DNA of 64,000 bases from Oikopleura dioica (GCA_907165135.1 OU015567.1:14575001-14639000), one strand, 5' to 3'. Counted from the first letter of the stretch, positions 34,047 to 45,979 are shown. Translations and numbers: made by a program. The notes: generated by a model from the letters alone, not told the origin.

Positions 34047-35505
34047 CTAGTTCCAGTTGAATGGGTTTGTCAGTGGTTTTAGCGGCTTGGGTCCCGCCCA
34101 AAGTCCTCGCATCATCAATTGCCAGTAGATAAAAGGTATCGCTGCTTTCTACAAAGATAAAAAAGTTCGGATGAAAGTGAGCGTTGTATCAAAATTACCT
34201 TTGTCAGGTACATAGAGTAGCGATTCTTTCCCTGATTCAAAAATGTAGATTCCATCACTTCGCCGCCAAAGCCGAACTCGGCCATTATACACGTGTTTTG
34301 ACTCGTTACCAACGGACAGCTAAGGTGTTTTAGTATGTAAAAGAACATAAACTAGTACCTAGTGTAACCGTCGTAATCTTCACTAAATTTTTCTTTATTG
34401 AAAAATTTCTCCAAGTTCTCACAAAGAATAGCGTGTTGAGAAGTAATTGCAGCAGCAGTTTTCGACGTTTGGATAGAAGTACAGTCGCCGACACCAAAAA
34501 TGTTTTCGTAAACAGTGTGCTGTAAGCTTTTTTCATTTACAGACACCCATCCAGCAGCGTCAGTAAGTTGCGACTCATCGTCGCGGAAGAGTTTTAGCGG
34601 CCGCTGGTTCGGAGTTATATGCAGGAAGTCGTAATTTGTTTCGTACATTTCTCCATCCGCTTTTTTGAACTTTGCCAGATTGCTCAAATGATCCACTTCG
34701 ACCAAAGTGTGTTGTCGATTCAAGTTCACTTTCTCCGATTCCACCAGTTTCATCAACGCTTCGGCGTATTTCGGCACACCGAAAATGACAGGCAAAAATG
34801 TATTGAACTCAAGCTCGTATTTTCCAACAGAAGAGTCGTTTTTCCAAATGTCATTGGCGATCCACATGATCTTCTGAGGGGCACCAGGGCATTTGATCGG
34901 CATTGGGGGAAAAGTAAAGACTGCTTTTCCTCCTTTGAAGCTCTTGATTGCTAATTGAAATGGTTCTACATTAGGGGCCATCTAGGAGCGCATTTTTGAT
35001 CTGCGTGAACCACTCTCCTGGGAAGGTCTTGAGCACGTAAGCCGGCGAATAATTCGAGCAAACCTTCAAATCTTCCTTGAGTGCTTCTTTAGCGCCTTCC
35101 ACCCCGGCATAATTCAGCTCCAGCCCAGTTGCCAAGACAAGTGCATCGTAGTTCAGCGTGCTTCCGTTCTCTAGAGTTATTTTGTTGTCTGCGGGTTGGA
35201 AAGAAGCGACGTTTTCTTTGACATGAGTGGCCGATTTCGGCAACAAGGATGAGATCGGTTTGCCAGAGTCGGAAAGATTGAACTGACCACCGCCGACGAG
35301 AGTCCAAAGGGGCTGGTAGTAGTGCGTTTCTGCCCGGTCAACAACCTGAAATAGAAAAAACAAGTCCCGGGAAATGACTTACTGTGATGTCATAATGCCC
35401 TTTTCTTGCCAGCCTAGCGGCTGTAGACATTCCACCGCTTCCAGCACCGACAATGACGACTTTCGGCCTCAGTGTTTTCGCAATGTTCAGCGTGGATAAC
35501 TTCAT
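34047..35505 (-). CDS. sqor: Sulfide:quinone oxidoreductase, mitochondrial
   Basis: Five exons in continuous phase (35505-35383, 35345-35018, 34950-34359, 34319-34199, 34148-34047; 421 aa). N-terminal FAD-binding motif VVIVGAGSGGMSTAARLAR; THYYQPLWTLVGGG; LVLATGLELNY; IFGVGDCTSIQTSKTAAAI. Both redox cysteines expected from human SQOR are present, in IKCPGAPQKIMW and SCPLVTS. The enzyme oxidises H2S at the inner mitochondrial membrane and reduces ubiquinone. A continuous reading breaks at about 34975 unless a 67-nt GA-AG intron (34951-35017) is removed; doing so gives exactly the family length between SNYS and GGKAVFTFPP. Start chosen at ATG 35505. Divergent partner of the N4BP2L-type gene. 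Confidence 0.93.
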
Positions 35506-35859
35506 TTTTCTCTATTTTTCTACCCGCTCCTTTGATTTTCTCCACTCGATGACTTTATAACTCTTCTCTAGGGTGCGCCCTAAAAGACAAATTCCAACAA
35601 GACAGTCTGCAAAAAACACACAGAAGATTCCAGAAGCCTCCGGGCGAATCGAAGCTCAGGAAAATCAACGAAGAGTACTGTAAATGGCAAAATCGTAAAA
35701 TCGTCTCGTAAAATCGCGAAAAAAGGCTCTAGATTAGAGAAACATTGACTGTTTTGGCTGTTTGATTTGGTCAGTTTTGTGTGTTTAGTTTGCGTCCAGC
35801 ACGATTTTTTTTTTTGAGGCGCGAGGTGGGCGGATCCTCTGGAGATATTTTCATAAAGA
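35506..35859. promoter_or_regulatory. Shared divergent promoter region of SQR and the N4BP2L-type gene
   Basis: 354 bp between two divergent start codons. No gene. Contains an A/T run and a GC-rich patch (35817-35840) near the plus-strand start. Bidirectional promoter use is inference from geometry. Confidence 0.4.
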
Positions 35860-37046
35860 ATGAGCCAGAGGAAATTTGTACCTCTCCCTGAAACAGAGGC
35901 GATGCCGGAAGTCAGAAAAGAGATTCTTTTGTTACGAGGGCCGTCTGGCTCGGGAAAGAGCACGCTAGGGACAAGGTTAAACTCCAAGTTCGCACCCTAA
36001 TCTCCCATCACACCCACTTGGACTTTTGAAAAGTGGGTTTCGAAATTACCAATTTGGAAATATGATCCATCTTAGTTGTCCCGCTTTATTATCTCATAAA
36101 AATCTGATCTTCTATTCTTCTTATTTTAACCTTTCAAAAGCACGACAGTTCCAGTCCGATTTTTCACGCAAAAAGCTCCGCGTCGCACTCTTATCCGCCG
36201 ATGATTTCTTCATGAAAAACGGCCAGTATTGTTGGGACCCTAAAAAGCTCTCGCTGGCGCATTCTAATTGCAGGTTTCGATTTTGATTAATAATATATTG
36301 AGTAAAGAAGGTTTTTACTAAAGAGAACGAGTGCGGCGAGCCATGGAAAATGGGCTCGATAGAATATTAGTAGATAATACAAATATGAAGGATCAAGGAT
36401 ATTAAACGCTCTTCAAGCAAAGGAATTATATAATTTTAAATATCCTTGTGAAAGATAATAGAAATGGTGCCATATGCAAAGCTCGCGCTGGAATTCAAGT
36501 ATTTCATCAGAATTGAAGAAGTAGCCCTTCCAAAAGGCTTTAAAAATTGGTACGGGATGATTCCAGTTCTCGAGGAAAGAAATGCGCATAATGTAAATGG
36601 CGAAATTCTAAAACGGCAAATCGGCAACTTCGAGAAATGTACAGTTAGCCAGCTTGTCAAAGCAGCCAGGAACGGCTCACTATTTTAATTTCCTTCGGAA
36701 GACCCCCGTACTAATGATCAAATTCTTGAGCTTTTGCAGAAACCCAGGCGACGCGAGGTCGAATCCTCAGAGTCCACCTCCAGCCGATAGAAACAACAAC
36801 CTTTCAAATCAACCCTCAACCTCAACTTCCTCAAGTCCCTCTACGACCGGTCTCTTCGGAAAAAACTACGAAAAACTCGTTTTATACTGCGAAAAAAACA
36901 AAATGCGGCTGGAAATTGACTCTCAGGAAAATAATATAACTGTGCTGAAACTTTCCTATCCAAGAGTCAAGCCCATTTTTGAACGATTGTTCAAAGGGAA
37001 CTCAGTCGAAAACGCTGCAAACAACACACTCCAGCAAATTCAATAA
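35860..37046 (+). CDS. N4BP2-like P-loop nucleotide kinase-type protein
   Basis: The first exon from ATG 35860 carries Walker A in ILLLRGPSGSGKSTLGT. Then LRVALLSADDFFMKNGQY (exon about 36150-36273), RVRRAMENGLDRILVDNTNM (36324-36390), IIEMVPYAKLALEFKYFI and ILKRQIGNFE (36455-36669), and an S/P-rich C-terminal exon 36740-37046. This matches the N4BP2L1/2 AAA_33-type kinase domain (DDFF, DNTN and MKPYA blocks). The substrate is not established; N4BP2 relatives are 5'-polynucleotide kinase-like. Two introns (36391-36454 and 36670-36739) have GA-AG boundaries; removing the first aligns NTNMK-IIEM with the human NTNLHAWEM without gaps. The junction of exons 1 and 2 (about 35970-36145) is not resolved. 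The 100-residue C-terminal part is unrecognised. Confidence 0.8.
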
Positions 37047-37626
37047 ATTCTATTCTTCAACACACAAGTGGTGGCTCAAGTACTTTTTCACGTATCCATT
37101 ACACTCTCCCGGGGGCAGGGGTGGATATTTTGATATCAAACCAGTTTTTCAAAACTGTCGAATCATTTATTTCATCGTTTCAAAATTTGAAATTTCAATT
37201 GAAATTGCAGGAAAAAGCCGATGAAATGACTGAAATCTATTGAAAATGAAAAAAAAGCGTTTTCAAAAGATAAAGCTTCGTGCGGAGTTTTGAAATGAAT
37301 TTGAAACTGCAATAATTGACATTTCAATCAGTTTTTCTTGTTTAGCGACTTGAAAAGAATTTGAAAAATGTAATTGAAAAAATGAATCGTTGCAAATTTG
37401 AAGAAGGCGCAGAAGGAAAAACTCAGCGCGCCTGCCATCCCTTTTTGACTCCCGCATTTCCCAAAATCCCGTATTTTTAAAATCCTAAATTTCTGAAAAT
37501 CCCGTATTTCTCAAATCGCCAATTTAGGATTCTGCCGATTCAGGATGATGGGAAATGCGAGATTTTTTTTTCTTTTGAGTTAGTTGCTTCACCAAATTTT
37601 CATTTATTTATCATATAACTTTATTT

Positions 37627-37945
37627 TCTTGGCTTCTCCACCGCTAATCCCGGCTTCACCAACTTTCATCCCGGTTTCAAAAACTTCGATCCTCGCTTTA
37701 CATACGTCAATCCTGGTGGCTCAAACATCAATTCGGGCGTCACTTTCTTCAATCCTAGCTTCTCAGATGCCAGTCCCGGCTTCTCAGTTCTCTATAATTG
37801 CTTCTTGAATATCGATCATGGCTTCTCCAAGATTAGGTTGGCGTTGGTAAAACCTAGATTGAAACTAATGAAGCCGGGATTGACGTCGAAGAACCTGGGA
37901 TTGACATTAGTGAAGCTATGATTGAAGTCGGTGAAGCTAGTTTGA
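37627..37945. repeat. 21-bp satellite arranged as a foldback
   Basis: From about 37627 to 37815 the unit (T)CCCGGCTTCACCAACTTCA recurs about nine times with a 21-bp period. From about 37830 to 37945 the inverted unit (TTGA..GAAGCCGGGA) recurs about five times with the same period. The forward array reads as a 7-codon repeat (P-A-S-x-T/F-S-I). Confidence 0.7.
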
Positions 37946-38839
37946 AAAGTCACAAATTTTGACTGAGCATGAGCACGGCTGAGCACGGAGAGCTCAAATT
38001 TTGGCCTTGAGCCTGAGCACAATTGAGCATCAGCGTGCTCAAATTTGCTGAATAGGAGCACGACTGAGCAACGGCGTGCTCAAATTTAGCTGAGCCTGAG
38101 CATGATTGAGCACCCGCCTGCTCGAATTTCGATGAGCCTGATCACGCTGAGCATGCTCAATGCTCATGCTCAGAGCATGCTCAGGCAATCTTGCCACATA
38201 AAAGAATAAATAACTCAAGTTTTCAATTAGAACCATAAATAAACTAAAAACCAAGAGAATTTAGATTTTTGAAACGATGGGTGTGGGTTGGGTTGGGGAC
38301 AAAACTGAAATTGATTATCACAGTGTTCCAAGCCTTTGTCAAGCCCCAAAAATCAAGGAACGGGGCTGAGACGGCCCACGCTCAGACTTTTCAAACCCTG
38401 GCTAGGATTGAAGAAATTATTCCAATTTTCGTCGAAAGAATGGTGAGCTGAGCGAACGGCCGCGCGGTCGACCGCTCAAAATTTTTGATTTTTCTGTAAG
38501 AAGTGTTTTGAACAATTATTTCTAATAATTTCTTTTATTATTTTCTTCATTTACTCACCAAAAACACTAAAGAAAGTGTTGACTTACCGCTCAACCGCTC
38601 ACTGATCTCAAGTTGAGCGAGCGGCTGAGCGGTCTTAAGAAATGACGGTAATGCTGAGCGAGCTGACGGGCCGCTCATTCCTTTACCTTTCGACAACAAA
38701 CACCGACGACAATGTGTCATATATGACACATCTCCTTCACTGGCCTCTAGACTCTAGAGTCTAGAGGCAATTAAAGAAACCAAAATTAGACTCTGGAGTC
38801 TGGAACAGAATTCAAGCCTCAACTGTAACCCGAACTCGA

Positions 38840-38965
38840 ACCTAGGGTCGGCGCCGACCATCGACCAAATCGACATTGTCGGGTGTCGGGTCGGGTTCTG
38901 GTCGGACCGACCCGACCCGACATTGAGATTTGTCGTTGGTCGGTCGATGGTCGGGTTTTTGTCGG
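38840..38965. repeat. GTCGGGT-type degenerate simple repeat
   Basis: Short words GGTCGG, TCGGGT and GACCCGACC alternate over about 125 bp, including an inverted centre GGTCGGACCGACC. A second small patch lies at 39168-39190. Confidence 0.55.
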
Positions 38966-39194
38966 GTCTGTGGTCGGTTTTCGCTCATTCTCGGGCATGT
39001 TTTCTGACATAAATTCACTTCTGTTATTCGATAATATTTTCATATTTTAATGTCACTAGCGCCAAACCATTTAGAATTTAGGACATTTATAAAATCGAAA
39101 GTTTCATAACCCCCATCTTTCGATTTTGAAGCTTTTTCATCATTCTCATTGGTTAAAAAAAACCGACCACCGACCCGACCAAAAGGCCGACTCG

Positions 39195-39510
39195 AAAAAG
39201 TCTGCTCAGCTCAGTTACCTCCGAAATAGGCCAGCTCCGCTCAGCTCAGAGAACTTTTTACTCGGGTCAGCTTAGCTCAGCTCAGCAAAAATAAAGCAAA
39301 ATTTGCAACTCTGCAGATAAGGGCCCTATCTTTTTAAAAAGCATTAGCTGAGCTAAGATAGCGGAGCTGAGAGGAAAGTTTAGCTGAGCGTAGCGGAGCT
39401 GGCGAAAATTTATTTGGCCGTAGCAGAGCTGGTCAGAATTTTCTTCACTGTAGCTGAGCAAAAACTTTTTTTCCGTAGCGGAGCCGTCAGCTCCGCTATC
39501 TCCGCTACGC
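39195..39510. repeat. CAGCTCAG/AGCGGAGCT-type degenerate simple repeat
   Basis: Repeated CAGCTCAGCTCAG and TAGCTGAGC / AGCGGAGCTG words over about 300 bp, changing orientation near 39340. Low-complexity DNA with strong self-pairing. Confidence 0.55.
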
Positions 39511-42327
39511 AAATTTGCAACTGTGGCCCCACATGTCCCAGTGTGTAGCTCAGTCTATGACGGTAATTTTGAGCGCAAGAATTCCTTGTCCCGGAAGGTC
39601 TAGGAGGTGGAAAGTTCGGGAAGGCGACCAAAAATTGGTACTTTTGAAGAAAATTTTGCTTTTTTCTATAATTTATGAGTCTCACTTCACTTTTTATACC
39701 TCTTCAACGCATTGTGTCCTCCAGTGTCCTCCAAGGCTCAGCAATTTGAAATTGATTTGAAAAATGAAAAAAGATTGAAAAATCTGTCCAGGTTTGAAAA
39801 CCTTTCGCAAAATGCAAAATGAAACAGTTGAAAATTTCAAAAAAGGCTTGGCGTCATTATCATTTGAAATAAATTTGCAATTGCGAAAATGAGTTGAAAA
39901 AAGGATTATCTTTTGAAATTTCAAATCAAAAACGGTTGAAATAATGATTTGATATCAAAATATCCACCCCTGCCCGGGGGAAGCGAACTTGCCCTTGGGC
40001 CACAGTCGAGCTTCACGCTCGGGCACATTCCTAAACGAGCACTTTTCTCACAAAATTTTCCCACTTGAGCGCGTTTTCAGTGGCATATATGTTCGACTAT
40101 TGTTCAGTTAATGGAGAGTGGAAGTTTTTAGAGCTACTCCAAGTAACTACTCGGATGTCGCCAAAATTCTTTTTTTTTTGTGGAACTTATCGAATACCAC
40201 GGTAGTCATCATTGACAGTTTATTCAGTAATAACGTCAAAGAATGAAATTCTTATTTTTACAAGAATCAAATCCTTTAATGGAGCTCAAAAAGCATGAAG
40301 GCATAAAATTGTTAATCCTCCCTTTTATGAATCATAATCACGATTTCTACCTATTTAGCGGCGGATCAAAGCGCCGCCCCTAAACGAGGCTTCTAGGGTT
40401 TGCCTTAGAATTAAGGAGGTCACCATCGACGGTGCACCTGACGACTTATTCTAGCGCAGCTTATCAATCTCGACCATCACTTGAAAATATTTAAGCTTAT
40501 CGCATCAGCAGATCGCATTTTAGGGTGCCAGTTTCGGGAAATTGCAGCAACGCAGATAACGGCACCAAGAAATTACGATTTGGGGTCGTAACTTCGAATT
40601 TCAGACAATATAAAATCATGGGAATATATTTTCCCAGCGCTGAATCGATGAAATCAAGGAAGAAAAAAAATGTATTAATTAAAAAACGAAGATATTTTTC
40701 TTTATCTAAATAAATCATTTTCTAATAAAGAAATAGCAATAGTCAAATATTATCAAATTTCCTTTGAGTCTTCAACTTTCCATGAGAGCGAGTAAATTGC
40801 TCTTGATCTGCTATTTTCTCGGTCCTTTGATGCTATTTTTATTTTGGCTCAGGCGTTGAGCTCCTATCCAGGGATTTTTTGAAGTTAATAATAAATTTCC
40901 CCTTTGTTTATAAAATCCCAGCGAAAATTAATTGACGATTTGTGAAATTACGCAAAAATTGCCCCTCCCTGTGAAGTGCAATTCGTAAAAGAAAAATAAA
41001 TTTAGTCTTCCCAAGGCGACTCACGTGATTGATTGGCTGAGGATAATCTTGGAGGACGACGTTTTCTCAGATTATTATTAACTTTCGGTTGTTTATGAAT
41101 CAGGTTATGATATTCTGGGAACAGAAAAGTATTAAAATATTCTCATATAAAACTAGAACTCTGATGATTCGGAATCAAAGGGCCCAATTTATCTTCATAG
41201 GCCAATATTTCCTAGATAAAATATTAGCAGAAGCTGAATACTACATAGTCCGTACTCATCAAAGTTCTGAGCAAATTCTGGGCGATTATATTTGTGTATA
41301 AAACCTGGCAGGCAATTACTGGCTATTCAATAAAGGAATTTCCACTTCTTTGAAGGTCCCATTAGTTTTATTTATATCAAAACTTGGCTCTTTCATAAAT
41401 TTATGACGCAAAATTGCTTTGATGTCGCTTTCGATAAAAGAATAAATAATTTATTTATGATAATAATTCTGGAACTAACCGTCGAACTTTTTGATAAATT
41501 TCTTCGAATAAAATATATTGAGGGTTGATAAGCCGTCTATTTTCCAGTGAGTAGCTGAAGACAAAGACCAGGAAAATCGCCGCAAAGGGTCTATCTGTAG
41601 TTGGGATCTGGCGACTTTTTCGTAAAAGGTTGAATGATCCCACAGGCGGAGATAACAAACGAGCGCCAGTTGGATAAACCCTCGTTTTTGTTACGCGGCG
41701 GGTGATCAAGAAACGATTTTGAAAAAGGGGATTTTGAAAAAAGTTATTTTTATGCTTCAAATTATGAAAATCACGGTTTCTCGACCAGTCTTGTTCAAAA
41801 TATATTTGATAAGGAAATATTTTTTATCAAATTTAAAGCTCATCACTCCTTGCTGGAGAAAATTAAACTCCTTGGGATCATTCTCGCGTAATTATTTTAT
41901 GATTCTGTAACTAAATATAATCTTCAGTGTCTTCAGTGAGGCATGAAACAATTAAGTTTCGAAATATCTTCAGCGATTTAATCGAATATACCGTCAAGCG
42001 TTTCAGGATTAAACTCGACAAGTTAACCAATGCGTTGTTCACCTGAGGGCCACTTCCAAGAATTCGTCGATGGAGTTGAAGATGGTCGAGGAAGTTAACC
42101 TCGAGCAGCTGTGATACGCTCTCGCGATAAACGGAGAAGGGGCGCTATTCCTGAAAACTGAGGAATCAGCGCGGCCGGCGGGTGGCGCTGCCCGTTCTAT
42201 ATTCCCTCGTAAAATGTTGAATGTGGAAATCACTTAGCAAGTTACTCCTCCTCGCTCGGTTAATCGAGAGAAACGAATCGTGAACAAATTATAACCGCCA
42301 AGTGTGAGAACAACCCGTAACGCAGCA

Positions 42328-45297
42328 ATGGAACGTAACAACGGACCAGTCGCAAACTGCGAAGTCAGAATCGGCGACTCGAACGCCTTCCCCTTCGCCA
42401 ACTCCAACAGAGCCCACAACATCGAAGTCTCCCAAGTCAAGATTCTCGAAGCCAACCAGGCCATCCAATTCGACTGGAGCGGAAACAACAACTACACTAG
42501 AGCATACAATGACGAGAACCAACAACAGGAGTCCCAAACAGTCCCCATCAGCGGTAAGTCAAGTCAAAATTCAAAGCTACCGTACCCTTTTCCGCCCTAA
42601 CACTTGTTCCCTTTGTGACCTCGGCGAGGTCACTCATTTCCCGCCCAAGAGACCCTCGTCAGAAGCACCTTGTCATCTTAGGCGAAATGCTTGAAATGCT
42701 AAAATAAGCTAAATCATCTAGCGCCATCGCTCAAAGATTCCGCGATGGAGGAAGTTAACTTGAATTGAAAATTGAATTCTTCATTTATTTCAAATTTTAT
42801 TTACTAGTTGCTGTTTCTGAACCAAACAGAGGAGAGCAAAATCGACACCGACAAAGCCCGCCCAACGGCTCTGACAGTTCCGACAGTGGCTCCCGCGAAG
42901 GTAAGTCCAGAACAAAACCGCTAGCTTTCGGAAAACACCTAAATTAAGAGGATTATTCTCCTCCGATTTTCCCCCGTCAGAGTTTTTTTCCCGGCGGAGA
43001 GTCCCCATAGAAGTCAGATTTTGTGCATCGCTGCGCATCAGGACATAAACAAAGTCCCAGCTCTGTTTTTCAGAAGGAAATTCGGGCCAAGTTGATTGAT
43101 AAGATTTTCGAGTTACGCTAGAATGCCCATCTAGGTTCACTAAGGGCCTGAGTTTTTTATGACCGACAAACAGAACAACAAACTTCAGCTGATGTAAATA
43201 AACAACTCGGAATAGTCCATCGGAATATCAGCTATTTTTGGACCTTCTTCAAAATATTTTTTTCGTAAAGAAAATTAATATTTTTCAAGTTCAAGTTTTA
43301 AATCGGTGGCAGTCCCTCATCTTTACGTCGTTTTTTTATTATTTAGCCGGTGAATAATGCACCCTTTTCTTCAATTCTAATGTCTCTCTCTATCAAAAAG
43401 CTGCATGAATTTGCACAGACCGCCTTTCATCTCGCCCTTTTTGATGAATCTTCAAATTCAATAAAAGTTTTTATCCTCTTCTCGCGGCCCAGTTTAACAA
43501 TTTTTTATACTTTCATTTTTCACTTTTTGAAATTTTTTTCTTCAATTTTAAGCTTTTGAAATTTAGAGAAATGTAATTTTAACCTTCTTAGATTCTCTTT
43601 TTTCTAATCTTTTATTTAAGGAAATGGTGGTGTTAACCAACTCGGTGGAATGTACGTAAACGGTCGACCACTTCCGGACCCCGTTCGGCAACAAATCGTT
43701 GATATGGCCCAGCGGGGGGTCCGTCCATGCGATATCGCAAGACAACTCAGAGTCAGCCACGGATGCGTCTCCAAGATTCTCGCCAGGTAAGAACTCCCTG
43801 TTTTGTCCAGCGTAATGACTGTAATTCTGCTGGTAATCGTACATAACAATCGCTAATTAGTAATTGCGCTAACTAGGCTAATTCTGAGGCTCATTCAAAA
43901 CCTTTTCTTCCTGGCTCGAGTCAATACTAAGTGCGAAAGTTTCCACGCGCAATGTCAGCCATTGTTATTGCTTTATGGAACCTAGTCCCCTTTGTCTCTT
44001 TTCTAAAGTCCTCATTTTCAGATTTTACGAAACTGGCAGCATCCGGCCGGGCGTAATTGGCGGCTCCAAGCCCAAAGTAGCCACCCCTCACGTCGTCAAC
44101 AAAATCTGCGAGTACAAGCGAGCAAACCCGACAATGTTCGCCTGGGAAATTCGCGACAGGCTCCTTTCAGAAAACATCTGCAGCCAGGAAAATGTCCCAA
44201 GCGTGAGCTCGATCAACAGAATCGTGCGAAACAAGGCGGCTGAGAAGACAAAGATGATGAGTCAGATGCAAACGAGTATTCCTGCCTATCCAAATGGAAT
44301 CCAGATCCCAACTCATCCCGACATCGCTTCTATCCATTTGATCAGCCCGCACCATCTCCAGCATCCTCAGATTTCAATCCAACAGAACTTCCATGTTCAG
44401 CCTGCTCCGATCACGAGTGTTCCAAGCAGAACTCATCACCAGCAAAAGGTAAAACAATCTGCCAATAGTCTGGCATGTCTTCCATGTCTTCTCTATCAAA
44501 TCTAACGTTTCTCTTTAGCAAGTTCACCAAGAACAGCCCAACTACGTCCAAGTGTGCGATTTGGCCGAGCTTGGCGACATGGCTGAGCTTGCCAACTCGC
44601 CGAACTCCCTCAGTCCCACCTCCGTGGACCACTTCGCCCAAACCGCCCAGCAGCAACAAGCCAACAATATCGACGCTCAAAAGTGGAGCAAAACTCCAGA
44701 CAACCTCAGTCCACCCGTCACTTTTGTCGCCAAGGCTGAAACCGAGAGCTCACGCGACCACAATGATGTCAACGCTACTCCTCTTCAACTTGAGAGTCAG
44801 CCTCATCATCAGCAAAACGGACAACAGAACGAGTCTCCTATTCGCGATCAGACTGAGCAATTTATCATGACTCTCGAGACGAAACCAGAGTCTGAGATCG
44901 CCGATGACGGAGCTATCACAGTCCATATACCTCCACCAAATGGTGAAGCATCCCCGCCACAGTACACTATCGGTAAAAAATCGAATAAAGCATCAAAGAT
45001 ATTAACTTTTACTTTTCAGATTTGTCTACTCCCAACAATTACTTCGCGCAAACTAGTCTTGGCTCCGTCATTCCTCAACTCATGACATGGAACACTGAGC
45101 AAGGTAGCTATTTTTAACAAAATAACGAAAAAATAATCGATCTTTTCTTTCAGAAAACGACTATGGCACCAGCTACTTTGACTACAGATTCAACCATGTC
45201 CAGCCTAAATTGGAGCGTATGACTTTACCAAGGTAAGAATCCTCAAAAAAAAGCAATAAACTAATACTTTGTTTTCAGTGAAGCTGGCCAAATTTAA
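42328..45297 (+). CDS. pax2/5/8: Pax2/5/8-type paired-domain transcription factor
   Basis: Eight exons in continuous phase: 42328-42553, 42808-42900, 43621-43786, 44022-44448, 44519-44972, 45020-45103, 45154-45232, 45279-45297 (515 aa). The paired domain is encoded by exons 3-4: [57 protein letters not shown] and [16 protein letters not shown], then [15 protein letters not shown]. The [14 protein letters not shown] wording favours Pax2/5/8 over Pax1/9, 3/7 or 4/6. About 110 unusual N/Q-rich residues precede the paired domain, in two exons. The tail is Q/H/P-rich. I see neither an octapeptide nor a homeodomain remnant. Larvaceans are reported to have duplicate pax2/5/8 genes; which copy this is cannot be told. 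Confidence 0.88.
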
Positions 45298-45514
45298 CTC
45301 ATCGTGAGTCTAACTGTATTTAATTTATCCCCGTGGAGAAAATTCATTCAACTTCCTTCGCAACTTCTACTCAGCTCAAACGCTCACTTCTGTAAATACG
45401 AAAGCCTACTAGCCTGCAAAAACATCAAAAAAAGTATCAATTCTATTTTTTACTCGCTGTACAACGAATTTGAAATAATTTAAATAAAAAATCTTCTAAA
45501 AAGAAAAAGCGCTG

Positions 45515-45654
45515 TACAGTAAAAACCGCTGGTTTGGGACACCTAAAAATCCTTCTGGTTTGGGACAGTCGGGCGAATTAACGATCAAAGGCACTTTCTA
45601 GTTTGGGACACGTGGGTGGACTAGGGGTGTCCCAGACCAGCGGTTTTTATTGTA
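45515..45654. mobile_element. Tc1/mariner- or pogo-like MITE
   Basis: Ends TACAGTAAAAACCGCTGG and CCAGCGGTTTTTATTGTA are inverted and bounded by TA on both sides, the target of this superfamily. The word CTGGTTTGGGACA recurs three times inside and once inverted. 140 bp, no ORF. Confidence 0.75.
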
Positions 45655-45797
45655 TTTTACGAAAATATGAAAGTATATCTTGAATGTGAGAAGTTCACTC
45701 AGCCGTAAAGCGACAAAGATATAATTTATGATAGACGAATATAAAATTGAGTTTCTTACTGAAGTTTTACTTTATTACCCGCTTCTTACTCAGAAAG

Positions 45798-45979
45798 CTA
45801 GGCTCGGCAACCTGCGTAGAAAACCTGAGTCAGATTTTGAAGAGCTAAAATGAAAAGCCGCGCAGCGGCTATTTTTAAAAACGAAGCCGCAAAGCGGCTT
45901 CGCAAATATTTACATTAATCTATCAAAAATTCTGGCGAATACCCTGACTCAGGTTTTCAACACAGGTTGCCGTGCCCAT
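45798..45979. mobile_element. hAT-like MITE with intact 8-bp target duplication
   Basis: Ends CTAGGCTCGGCAACCTGCGT ... CACAGGTTGCCGTGCCCAT. Perfect duplication TCAGAAAG at 45790-45797 and 45980-45987. The interior carries AAAAGCCGCGCAGCGGCT and GAAGCCGCAAAGCGGCTTCG hairpins. Confidence 0.87.

Larger units (their letters stand above)
37105..39982. mobile_element. Composite element bounded by inverted terminal repeats
   Basis: Left end 37108-37141 (GGCAGGGGTGGATATTTTGA...) and right end about 39947-39979 are inverted copies (ATCAAAATATCCACCCCTGC) with two mismatches in the outer C/G run. Next to both ends are AT-rich blocks full of GAAATTTCAA/TTGAAA words. No transposase is visible. The interior holds the 21-bp satellite foldback, GCTCAGC/GAGCATGCTC words (37960-38190), GTCGGGT words (38840-38960) and CAGCTCAG/AGCGGAGCT words (39195-39510). 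Confidence 0.6.
37047..42327. other. Repeat-rich intergenic block, no gene seen
   Basis: About 5.3 kb. The left part (37105-39982) is bounded by inverted repeats and packed with degenerate short repeats; the right part is AT-rich single-copy-looking DNA. Short frames do not resemble proteins. The last few hundred bases are the likely Pax promoter. Confidence 0.5.

Noticed and set aside
34970-34985. Apparent frameshift or pseudogene break in the SQR gene
   Set aside because: Removing a 67-nt GA-AG intron restores both phase and exact family length, so the gene looks intact.
37584-37808. PAS/SI-rich 74-codon frame on the plus strand
   Set aside because: It is the translation of a 21-bp satellite with an inverted counterpart next to it, so it is treated as a repeat and not a gene.
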